Shown here piece after piece: positions 43,433-50,605 of a stretch of DNA of 64,000 nt. The notes under the pieces are model-generated. The model saw only the letters and a program-made list of their open reading frames with translations, had not been told where the DNA came from and searched no databases. The translations under genes were made by a program, and so were the position numbers. Source of the DNA: Arthrobacter silvisoli (GTDB lineage: Bacteria > Actinomycetota > Actinomycetes > Actinomycetales > Micrococcaceae). Within the stretch, counting starts at the first letter, position 1, and the number at the start of each line of letters is the position of its first letter. The stretch is taken from the NCBI RefSeq assembly GCF_003369445.1, contig NZ_QRCU01000077.1:1-64000 (forward strand), given 5' to 3'.

Positions 43433-44086
43433 TCAGCCGGAGGTTCCGGTGCCGGCCGGTGCCTGCAGGGCTGCCCGGGCGGCATCGAGGAAGCTTGTGT
43501 CCGTGTAGAAGCCGTGGGTGTAAAGGTCCAGGGCCGGGACGGTCAGCGAACGCAGCATGTCCGGGCCGAGTTCGCTGGTGCCCAGGACGCGGGCTGCGTG
43601 CTTCCCCAGGACAAGCATGGCGAGGCTGTTGCTGGCGACCACGACGGCGGTGGCGTCGACGTCTTCGAAGGCGCGGATGGTGCCGGCGGCGATGCCGGCC
43701 TCGATGATTGCCTTCGTCTGCTGCACAATCGCGGCGAAGAACGCGTGGCCGGCCTCCGAATCGTCGCCCAGTGACTGCCGGATGTAGGCGATTTCCGGGG
43801 CATACTGGCCGGGATCGGCCAGATACTCCTGGATCTGCCGGCCCGCCGATTCGGGGTGTGCCTTGCGCAGCCCCTGTTCGCCCGTTTCGGCGATGACATG
43901 CCGGTCGCAGACTTCGCGCAGCTTGTCCTTGCTGCCGAAATGGTGGATCACCAGGCCCGGGCTCACGCCGGATTCGGCGGCAACCCCACGGATGGTGGTG
44001 CGCGCGAACCCGTCCCGGCCGAACAGGACGATGGCCGCGTCCCGGATGCGGGCGCGGGTGCTGAGATCCTCAGCTGCTGAACGCAT
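43433..44086 (-). CDS. TetR-family regulator of the ABC exporter
   Basis: A 217-residue repressor. The helix-turn-helix spans about residues 10-55 (RIRDAAIVLFGRDGFARTT, then VSPGLVIHHFGSKDKL). The C-terminal domain is helical and would bind a drug-like ligand. The start at 44086 is chosen because the TetR domain begins there; the frame continues upstream without similarity. Its promoter region carries two overlapping palindromes (44087-44109), a plausible autoregulatory operator. It lies 15 bp before the ABC ATPase gene. Confidence 0.87.
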   Translation of the reverse strand: MRSAAEDLSTRARIRDAAIVLFGRDGFARTTIRGVAAESGVSPGLVIHHFGSKDKLREVCDRHVIAETGEQGLRKAHPESAGRQIQEYLADPGQYAPEIAYIRQSLGDDSEAGHAFFAAIVQQTKAIIEAGIAAGTIRAFEDVDATAVVVASNSLAMLVLGKHAARVLGTSELGPDMLRSLTVPALDLYTHGFYTDTSFLDAARAALQAPAGTGTSG

Positions 44087-44109
44087 GTTTAATACACTAA
44101 ACAGCTGTT
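44087..44109. promoter_or_regulatory. Overlapping palindromes upstream of the TetR gene, candidate operator
   Basis: An imperfect palindrome GTTTA-N6-TAAAC (44087-44102) overlaps the perfect decamer palindrome AACAGCTGTT (44100-44109) and directly abuts the TetR start codon. The AT-rich character and position suit a TetR-type operator. Confidence 0.5.
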
Positions 44110-44207
44110 CAACGCCTTGGCAAGAGTCCGCCGTCGCGCAATTATTCCCGCTTCGCCGGGGAGCGAACAGGGGCGACGCGGGCGCCCGTCTCGCGTACGG
44201 TGGAAGC

Positions 44208-44579
44208 ATGGCTACAGTTGACATCACCGGCGAACAGTTCGCAGCAACCATCGAGGGCAACGACATTGTCCTGGTCGATTTCTGGGCCGAATGGTGCGGG
44301 CCGTGCCGCCAGTTCGCGCCCACCTTCAAGGCCGCCTCCGAGAAGCACCCTGACGTCTTCTTCGCCAAGGTGGACACCGAAGCCGAGCAGCAGCTTGCCG
44401 CCGAGGCCGGAATTTCCTCGATTCCCACCCTCATGGCTTTCCGCGAAAAGGTGCTGGTGTTCTCGCAGCCCGGCGCATTGAACGGGCCGCAACTGGAGCA
44501 GGTCATCGAAGCCGTCAAGGGCCTGGACATGGAAGAGGTCCACGCGCACGTGGCAAAGATGCGGGCAGAGAACTCCTAG
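44208..44579 (+). CDS. Thioredoxin
   Basis: A 123-residue thioredoxin with active-site Cys30 and Cys33 in WAEWCGPC and the cis-Pro in SIPTLMAF. The C-terminal tail (LDMEEVHAHVAKMRAEN) is longer than in E. coli TrxA and is common in Actinobacteria. A general cytosolic disulfide reductant; no thioredoxin reductase gene is nearby, so this is likely a secondary copy. Convergent with the ABM-domain gene. Confidence 0.92.
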   Translation: MATVDITGEQFAATIEGNDIVLVDFWAEWCGPCRQFAPTFKAASEKHPDVFFAKVDTEAEQQLAAEAGISSIPTLMAFREKVLVFSQPGALNGPQLEQVIEAVKGLDMEEVHAHVAKMRAENS

Positions 44580-44592
44580 CTCCAAACAACCA

Positions 44593-44640
44593 CTTAAACG
44601 CGAATGGCTGCCCGGCAACGGGCAGCCATTCGCGCTTAAG
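44593..44640. terminator. Bidirectional terminator between thioredoxin and ABM-domain genes
   Basis: A stem of 22 positions (44593-44614 and 44619-44640, one mismatch) with the 4-nt loop GCAA, flanked by CTTAA and TTAAG, between convergent genes. Confidence 0.85.
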
Positions 44641-44649
44641 GACCGGAGG

Positions 44650-44928
44650 CTAGAGGCGCTCGATCTTGACCGGTTCGGCCAGCAGGGCGCTGAGGGACTC
44701 GTTGAGGTCCTGCACCGCGATGCCTTTGGAGTGCTTGTCCAGGTCTTCCTCGGACGCCCACTGTTCGGTGAGGACGAGCTTCTCCTCGGTGGCTTCGGTC
44801 AGTTCGTAGCGGATGCAGCCCGGCTCGTTGACGACCTCCTCGATGGCGATGTCCAGCGCGAGCTTCACACGGAAGAATTCGCCGTCGTTGGGGATGAAGG
44901 TTGCCTGCAGGTCAATAGCGGAAGTCAT
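44650..44928 (-). CDS. Antibiotic-biosynthesis-monooxygenase-fold (ABM) protein, putative quinol monooxygenase
   Basis: A 92-residue protein of the dimeric alpha+beta barrel ABM family. The core contains PGCIRYELTEATEEKLVLTE and QWASEEDLDKHSKG, as in YgiN-like quinol monooxygenases and related small proteins. The ATG at 44928 is chosen because AAGGTGA precedes it; the longer start at 44955 would begin inside the hairpin repeat. The activity is not established by sequence. Confidence 0.78.
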   Translation of the reverse strand: MTSAIDLQATFIPNDGEFFRVKLALDIAIEEVVNEPGCIRYELTEATEEKLVLTEQWASEEDLDKHSKGIAVQDLNESLSALLAEPVKIERL

Positions 44929-44953
44929 GGCTTTCACCTTACCGGGAGTCGGC

Positions 44954-45014
44954 AACGCGGGGTCAGTTACGGCCCGTGTTCGGCCCCGACATGGGCCGTA
45001 AGTGCCCCCGCGTT
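44954..45014 (-). repeat. Dispersed 60-bp hairpin repeat, copy 2
   Basis: The outer arms AACGCGGGG (44954-44962) and CCCCGCGTT (45006-45014) are identical to those of copy 1 at 6248-6307. The next arm positions pair with only two mismatches over 22 nt, followed by an inner stem around 44976-44992. It lies downstream of the glycosylase gene and upstream of the ABM gene, both on the minus strand, the same arrangement as copy 1. Confidence 0.65.
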
Positions 45015-45043
45015 GACGGAAAGTTGACGGAAAGGGGAGGCAG

Positions 45044-46021
45044 TCAGTGGCCGCGGTGGTCCTGGATGGTCATCCGCGGGCCGAACGCCGGCTTCCGGAA
45101 GCCGCTGAGCCCGAGCAAGCGGACCACTCTCTGCCGGTGCCCGCGCCACGGCTCCATCAGGGCGAGCATGCCGGCGTCGTCCGTTTTCTTCCCGGTGAGG
45201 GCATAGCCGACAAAGGAGGCCAGGTGGTAGTCGCCCACCGCGATCGAATCCGGGCAGCCGTGCGTGCGTTGCAGCACTTCGGCAGCCGTCCAGATGCCGA
45301 TGCCCGGGATGGCCTGCAGCTTCGCCCCTGCCTCCGCGGCGTCCAGGGCCGCCAGGCGTTCCAGCCCGGACGCCGAGCGCAACGCCCGCATGACCGTGGC
45401 CGAACGTTGCGGGCCGACACCCGCCTTGTGCCATTCCCAGGACGGGATGCCCAGCCACTGAGCCGCGGTGGGGGCGACAAGGAGGTCCGACGGCGCGTGG
45501 AGGCCCGCGCCCGGAGCCGGGCTTCCGTAGCGGTACATCAGGTAGCGGTAGCCGCGGCGGGCCTCGATGGTGGTGACCTTCTGCTCCAGGATGGTGGGCA
45601 CCAGGGAGTCCACCACCCTCCCGGTGGCGGGCAGGCGCAGGCCAGGGTTCCGGCGTCGGGCCTCGACCACCAGGCGGGGGAGTTCCGCGTGGAAGGCGGG
45701 TTCGTCGAAACCGGACCAGTCGTCATCCCGGCCCAGAAGCCGCGGCACACCGGAGATCGCGGATTCCGCGCCGGGACCCCAGGCCTGGGCGTCGACGCAG
45801 CAGTCCGGACTGGAGACGGCGGTGAGCCGCAGGGTAGCGGGGCCGTCCGGCGTCGTGAACGCCATCCAGAGGCCGTCCGGGCGGTTGGCGAAGGACGGAT
45901 CGCCGTTGCCGCGCATGAGGATTCCCAGGCTCTGCAGGAGGTTGAACGGGCCGCCGGGATGCCAGCGCACGGAGGCGTCCGCCGCGGCCGCGGCTGCGGC
46001 AGGGGCGCTGGCGATCGTCAT
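45044..46021 (-). CDS. DNA-3-methyladenine glycosylase (AlkA-like, HhH-GPD)
   Basis: A 325-residue HhH-GPD superfamily glycosylase for alkylated bases. The helix-hairpin-helix and catalytic Asp lie in LQAIPGIGIWTAAEVLQRTH and SIAVGDYHLAS, where the Asp of VGDYH is the conserved catalytic residue. An AlkA-like N-terminal domain occupies about residues 15-120. The start is at 46021. Base-excision repair of alkylation damage is the expected role. Followed downstream by hairpin repeat copy 2. Confidence 0.82.
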   Translation of the reverse strand: MTIASAPAAAAAAADASVRWHPGGPFNLLQSLGILMRGNGDPSFANRPDGLWMAFTTPDGPATLRLTAVSSPDCCVDAQAWGPGAESAISGVPRLLGRDDDWSGFDEPAFHAELPRLVVEARRRNPGLRLPATGRVVDSLVPTILEQKVTTIEARRGYRYLMYRYGSPAPGAGLHAPSDLLVAPTAAQWLGIPSWEWHKAGVGPQRSATVMRALRSASGLERLAALDAAEAGAKLQAIPGIGIWTAAEVLQRTHGCPDSIAVGDYHLASFVGYALTGKKTDDAGMLALMEPWRGHRQRVVRLLGLSGFRKPAFGPRMTIQDHRGH

Positions 46022-46149
46022 GAATCCATCGTCCCACGGGGCGCCGACGGTATGTTTCCGGGGGCCTTACGTCCCGTCTCCGGCGCGGTTAGACTCCCGG
46101 TGTGGCGCGGGCGCCCGTGCCTTTCCGAAACGTATCCAGGAGAACCGCA

Positions 46150-46542
46150 ATGGGTGGAATAGTACATTTCGAAATCCCCGCAGAAGACTCCGAGCGGGCC
46201 AACAACTTTTACCAGGGGGCATTCGGCTGGACGCTCAACTACATGCCGGAGCTGGACTACACGATCGCCCTGACCACGCCTTCCGACGAACAAACCGGAA
46301 TGCCGAACTCGCCCGGCGTCATCAACGGTGCCTTGTTCACGCGTTCAGCGGACCTGCAGACCCCCGTCCTCACTGTGGATGTCGATGACATCGACGCGGC
46401 CCTGGCGCAAATCGAGTCGGTGGGCGGCTCGGTCCACAAGGGCAAGGACGCCGTCCCGGGCATGGGATGGTACGCCTACTTCAAGGACACCGAGGGCAAC
46501 ATCCTCGGCCTCTGGCAGACGGACAATTCCGCGGGGAAATGA
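46150..46542 (+). CDS. VOC-family (glyoxalase-fold) protein
   Basis: A 130-residue vicinal-oxygen-chelate fold protein. The N-terminus GGIVHFEIPAEDSERANNFY and the C-terminal MGWYAYFKDTEGNILGLWQ carry the typical His and Glu metal ligands. Its substrate is unknown. AGGAGAA lies 5 nt before the ATG at 46150. A strong hairpin (46560-46599) separates it from the cystathionine beta-synthase gene. Confidence 0.85.
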   Translation: MGGIVHFEIPAEDSERANNFYQGAFGWTLNYMPELDYTIALTTPSDEQTGMPNSPGVINGALFTRSADLQTPVLTVDVDDIDAALAQIESVGGSVHKGKDAVPGMGWYAYFKDTEGNILGLWQTDNSAGK

Positions 46543-46559
46543 CGCCGCCGCAAACAGAT

Positions 46560-46599
46560 GCAAGGAAGCCCGGGCAGGTCCACGCCCGGGCTTCCTTGC
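46560..46599 (+). terminator. Terminator after the VOC gene
   Basis: A perfect 16-bp stem GCAAGGAAGCCCGGGC (46560-46575) with its complement at 46584-46599, 8-nt loop. It lies 21 bp before the next start codon, so it probably marks the border of the transsulfuration operon. Confidence 0.75.
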
Positions 46600-46620
46600 C
46601 GAAGCGGTAACTTGGTATCC

Positions 46621-48006
46621 ATGAAGTACGCCGAGTCCGTTCTGGACCTCATTGGCAATACGCCGCTCATCAAGCTCAAGCACGTTACCGAGGGCATCAA
46701 GGCCACCGTCCTGGTGAAACTCGAGTACATCAACCCCGGCGGATCCATCAAGGACCGGATCGCGGTGAAGATGATCGAGGAGGCCGAACGCAGCGGCAAG
46801 CTCAAGCCCGGCGGCACGATCGTGGAGCCCACCTCCGGCAACACCGGCGTCGGCCTGGCGTTGGTGGCGCAGCAGAAGGGCTACAAGTGCATCTTCGTGG
46901 TCCCGGACAAGGTGGGCGAGGACAAGCGCGCCGTGCTGCAGGCCTATGGCGCCGAAGTTGTGGTGACCCCCACCTCTGTGGCCCCGGACAGCCCGCAAAG
47001 CTACTACGGGGTCTCGGACCGGCTGGTCACCGAAATCCCCGGCGCCTACAAGCCGGACCAGTTCTCCAACCCCGCCGCACCGGGCAGCCACTATGAAACC
47101 ACCGGCCCGGAAATCTGGCGCGACACCGATGGCAAGGTCACCCACGTGGTGATCGGCGCCGGCACCGGCGGCACCATCACCGGCACCGGCCGCTTCCTCA
47201 AGGAAGTCTCGGCGGACCGTCCCGAGGCCGACGGCGGCCGGGTCAAGGTGATCGGCGCTGACCCCGAGGGCTCGGTGTACTCCGGCGGGACGGGCCGGCC
47301 GTACTTCGTCGAGGGCGTGGGCGAGGACATGTGGCCGGAAAACTACGACAGGACCGTCCCCGACGAGGTGATCGCGGTCAGCGACGGCGACTCCTTCGAA
47401 ATGACCCGCAGGCTGGCCCGCGAAGAAGGCCTGCTGGTCGGCGGCTCCTCGGGCATGGCCGTGGTGGCCGCGCTCAAGGTGGCGAAGGACCTCCCCGAAA
47501 AGGCCGTCGTCGTCGTGATCCTGCCGGACTCCGGCCGCGGCTATCTCGCCAAGATCTTCAACGACAAGTGGATGCGCTCCTACGGCTTCCTCTCCGGCGG
47601 CGAGGAAGCCTCCGTGGGCGAGGTCCTCAAGTCCAAGACCGGTGAGATGCCGGACCTGGTGCACATCCACCCCAACGAGACCGTGCGCGATGTCATCAAC
47701 ATCATGAATGAGTACGGCGTCTCGCACATCCCGGTTCTCTCGGCCGAGCCGCCCGTGGTGATGGGCGAAGTCCTGGGTGCCGTGGACGAACGCTCGCTGA
47801 CCACCAAGCTGTTCCGCGGCGAGGCGAAGCTGACGGACAAGATCTCGGAGCACATGGGGGAGCGGCTGCCGGTGATCGGTTCGCTGGAGACGATCTCCGC
47901 CGCCCGCGAACTGCTCTCAGACGTGGACACCGTGATGGTGACCTTCGTCGGCGCCCCGGTGGGCATCCTGACCCGCCACGACCTGCTCGCCTACCTGAGC
48001 CACTGA
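46621..48006 (+). CDS. Cystathionine beta-synthase
   Basis: A 461-residue fold-type II PLP enzyme that condenses homocysteine with serine, the first step of reverse transsulfuration. The PLP lysine is Lys44 in GGSIKDR; the PLP phosphate loop is TSGNTGVGLA and the Ser/Gly region VIGAGTGGTITG. Two CBS domains (about 335-460) form a Bateman module, so this is the long bacterial CBS type rather than a plain cysteine synthase. The start codon follows the terminator closely, with a poor ribosome site. Cystathionine gamma-synthase follows after 38 bp. Confidence 0.92.
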   Translation: MKYAESVLDLIGNTPLIKLKHVTEGIKATVLVKLEYINPGGSIKDRIAVKMIEEAERSGKLKPGGTIVEPTSGNTGVGLALVAQQKGYKCIFVVPDKVGEDKRAVLQAYGAEVVVTPTSVAPDSPQSYYGVSDRLVTEIPGAYKPDQFSNPAAPGSHYETTGPEIWRDTDGKVTHVVIGAGTGGTITGTGRFLKEVSADRPEADGGRVKVIGADPEGSVYSGGTGRPYFVEGVGEDMWPENYDRTVPDEVIAVSDGDSFEMTRRLAREEGLLVGGSSGMAVVAALKVAKDLPEKAVVVVILPDSGRGYLAKIFNDKWMRSYGFLSGGEEASVGEVLKSKTGEMPDLVHIHPNETVRDVINIMNEYGVSHIPVLSAEPPVVMGEVLGAVDERSLTTKLFRGEAKLTDKISEHMGERLPVIGSLETISAARELLSDVDTVMVTFVGAPVGILTRHDLLAYLSH

Positions 48007-48044
48007 TTCCCCAAGCTGCTTTCCCCGAACCAGGAGGAGTACCC

Positions 48045-49208
48045 ATGTCTGCCCATGAAGCAGGTTTCAACACCCGCGCCGTCCACGCCGGCCAGGCCTT
48101 CGAGCCCCGCACCGGCGCCGTGGTGCCGCCGCTGCACTTCAGTTCCACCTACGCCCAGGACGGCATCGGCGGGCTGCGCGAGGGCTACGAATACGGCCGC
48201 GGCGGCAACCCCACCCGGGACGCGCTGCAGGAACAGCTCGCCGCGCTCGAGGGCGGCAGCCACGCCTTCAGCTTCGGTTCCGGCCTGGCAGCCGAAGACT
48301 CGCTGATCCGGGCCGTCGCCCGCCCCGGGGACCATATCGTGCTCGGCAACGACGCCTACGGCGGAAGCTACCGGCTCATCAACCGGGTGCTGGGCGAGTG
48401 GGGCATCGGCAACACCCCGGTGGACATGTCCGACCTTGACGGCGTGCGTGCCGCTGTTGCCGCGCACAAGACCCGGATCGTGTGGGTGGAGACGCCGTCC
48501 AACCCGATGATGCGGATTACTGACATCGAGGCGCTCGCCGCCATCGCGCACGACGCCGGTGCCCTCCTCGTCGTCGACAACACCTTCGCGTCCCCGTACT
48601 TGCAGAACCCGCTCGCCCTGGGTGCCGACATCGTGGTCCACTCCACCACGAAGTACATCGGCGGGCACTCCGACGTGGTGGGCGGCGCCGTCGTCGTCAA
48701 CGATCCGGAACTGGCCGACAAGATCGGCTTCGTGCAGTTCGCCGTCGGCGCGGTCTCCGGCCCGATGGACGCGTTCTTGACCACGCGCGGCCTGAAGACC
48801 CTCGGCGTGCGCATGGACCGGCACAGCGAGAACGCCCAGGCCGTGGCCGAATGGCTGCTCCAGCGCCCCGAGGTGGAAGCAGTGCTGTATCCGGGCCTGC
48901 CGTCGCACCCGGGCCACGAGCTGGCCAAGAAGCAGATGAAGAAGTTCGGCGGCATGGTCTCCGTGCAGTTCAAGGGCGGCGAGGCTGCGGCGCGTGCCGT
49001 TGCCGAACACACGCAGGTGTTCACCCTGGCCGAGTCCCTGGGCGGCATCGAGTCCCTCATGAACTACCCCTCGGAGATGACCCACGCCTCCGTGAAGGGC
49101 ACCGAGCTGGCCGTGCCTGTCAACCTGATCCGCCTTTCCTGCGGCATTGAGGACGTGGAGGACCTGATCGCCGACCTCGAGCAGGCCTTCGCGGCGATCA
49201 ACGGCTAG
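48045..49208 (+). CDS. metB: Cystathionine gamma-synthase (gamma-lyase-family enzyme)
   Basis: A 387-residue Cys/Met-metabolism PLP enzyme. The PLP lysine is Lys203 in STTKYIGGHSDVVGG. GYEYGRGGNPTRDALQEQLA near the N-terminus is typical. Pairing with cystathionine beta-synthase suggests interconversion of cysteine and homocysteine. Family members catalyse either gamma-synthase or gamma-lyase reactions and sequence alone does not settle which. AGGAGGAG precedes the ATG at 48045. Confidence 0.9.
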   Translation: MSAHEAGFNTRAVHAGQAFEPRTGAVVPPLHFSSTYAQDGIGGLREGYEYGRGGNPTRDALQEQLAALEGGSHAFSFGSGLAAEDSLIRAVARPGDHIVLGNDAYGGSYRLINRVLGEWGIGNTPVDMSDLDGVRAAVAAHKTRIVWVETPSNPMMRITDIEALAAIAHDAGALLVVDNTFASPYLQNPLALGADIVVHSTTKYIGGHSDVVGGAVVVNDPELADKIGFVQFAVGAVSGPMDAFLTTRGLKTLGVRMDRHSENAQAVAEWLLQRPEVEAVLYPGLPSHPGHELAKKQMKKFGGMVSVQFKGGEAAARAVAEHTQVFTLAESLGGIESLMNYPSEMTHASVKGTELAVPVNLIRLSCGIEDVEDLIADLEQAFAAING

Positions 49209-49212
49209 GGGA

Positions 49213-50520
49213 ATGGGGTCTGATCCGAGCGGTGCAAGCGCCCTGCCTGCTGCACACGTGCCGTCGCCGCGCGGCTGGGTCCTGACGGCGTTCGGCGGGC
49301 TGCTCCTTGCCGCCGCGGTGTGGTTCCTCTATAAGGACTACAAGCCGTTCCTGAACGATTTCGAGGTCTACTACTACGGCGGCAGCCGGGTCCTGGAAAG
49401 CGGCGACAGCCTCTACGCTCCCCGGGACGGCCTGCCTTTTACGTACCCGCCGTTTGCCGCCGTGCTGTTTGCCGGGCTGGCAACCATGGGTTTCGGGGCC
49501 GGCAGCATGGTCTTCATCCTCTCGGCTCTGTTCGGCGCCGCGGTGGTGGCCGCGTGGCTGTCCCGCCACTATTTCGGCATGAACACCTGGCGTGCGACGT
49601 TCGCCGATTACCGTTTCAGGACCACTACGGCCGTTGGAACGGGCGCCATCCTGCTCCTCGGACCATGGCGTGACACCTTCGTGTTCGGCCAGATCAACAT
49701 CATCCTGATGGGCGTCATCCTGGCCGACTTCGCGTTGCACGGGAAGGTGCGCGCCGGGCAGATCCGTTGGCCGGCAGGTCTCCTGACCGGGCTCGCCGCC
49801 GGGGTGAAACTCACGCCCCTGGTGTTTGGGCTGTACTTCCTGGTGCGGCGTGACTTCAAGGCGCTTTCCTGGATGGCCGTGGGATTCTTCGGGTCCATCG
49901 CCGCCGGCTGGGCCGTCCTGCCGCAGGCGTCCGTGGCCTTCTGGATGAAGATCCTGCCGGATACGGGAAGGATCGGGCAGCCGGACTTCGTGGACAACCT
50001 CTCCCTGAAGGGCTTGTTGCTGCACCTCGGCCTGCCGGATTCCGCGCAGACCAGCCTTGAGTGGGCGGGCCTCTCGCTTGGGCTGGTGGCCCTCACCGTC
50101 CTGGTCATCAAGTGGGCCCTGGACGTTGACGAGAACTTCATCGCCGTCTCGGCCACCGCCGTCCTGATGCTGCTGATCAGCCCGGTTTCGTGGTCCCACC
50201 ACTGGGTCTGGATGGCTGTTGCCCTGCCGGGCATGGCCTTCGCGATGCACCGCGTACCGTCACGCCAGGGCAGGATGCGCCGTGCCGGCTGGGTGATCGT
50301 GGCCTGTTCGACCCTTGCCTTCTACCTCACCCCGAAGAACATCGCAGTGCTGGCCGGCGCCGCGGAATGGGGCAAGGGCGTGGAAACACAGTTCCAGCTG
50401 TCGGTGTCCAGCCTCGGGGTGCTGTGCGGCATCGCCCTGCTCGTGTACTGGGCCTTCGCGTACCGCCCGGCGCGGACGGGAATCGGTGCGGCGCGGGCCG
50501 GGGCAGTCCGTTCTTCCTGA
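49213..50520 (+). CDS. GT87-family polyprenyl-phosphate mannosyltransferase-like protein
   Basis: A 435-residue membrane GT-C glycosyltransferase with about ten helices. The first lumenal loop has NDFEVYYYGGSRVL, where the acidic residue is the expected catalytic one. It continues FTYPPFAAVLFAGL and FGQINIILMGVILA, the landmarks of the alpha-(1,2)-mannosyltransferase family GT87 (PimE/MptC relatives). It would use polyprenyl-phosphomannose on the outside of the membrane for lipomannan-type glycolipids. The start lies 4 bp after the metB stop, so it is co-transcribed with transsulfuration genes to which it has no obvious link. Confidence 0.82.
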   Translation: MGSDPSGASALPAAHVPSPRGWVLTAFGGLLLAAAVWFLYKDYKPFLNDFEVYYYGGSRVLESGDSLYAPRDGLPFTYPPFAAVLFAGLATMGFGAGSMVFILSALFGAAVVAAWLSRHYFGMNTWRATFADYRFRTTTAVGTGAILLLGPWRDTFVFGQINIILMGVILADFALHGKVRAGQIRWPAGLLTGLAAGVKLTPLVFGLYFLVRRDFKALSWMAVGFFGSIAAGWAVLPQASVAFWMKILPDTGRIGQPDFVDNLSLKGLLLHLGLPDSAQTSLEWAGLSLGLVALTVLVIKWALDVDENFIAVSATAVLMLLISPVSWSHHWVWMAVALPGMAFAMHRVPSRQGRMRRAGWVIVACSTLAFYLTPKNIAVLAGAAEWGKGVETQFQLSVSSLGVLCGIALLVYWAFAYRPARTGIGAARAGAVRSS

Positions 50521-50538
50521 CCTTCTTTGCGAAGCCCA

Positions 50539-50579
50539 ACGGCCGCGGCACCCCCGGAACTCCGGGGGGCCGCGGCCGT
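50539..50579. terminator. Bidirectional terminator between GT87 and phospholipase genes
   Basis: Near-perfect 19-bp arms (50539-50558 and 50561-50579, one bulged A) form a very GC-rich stem between convergent genes. Confidence 0.75.
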
Positions 50580-50605
50580 CCTGTCTTCAGAGGAGGCCAG
50601 GAAGG

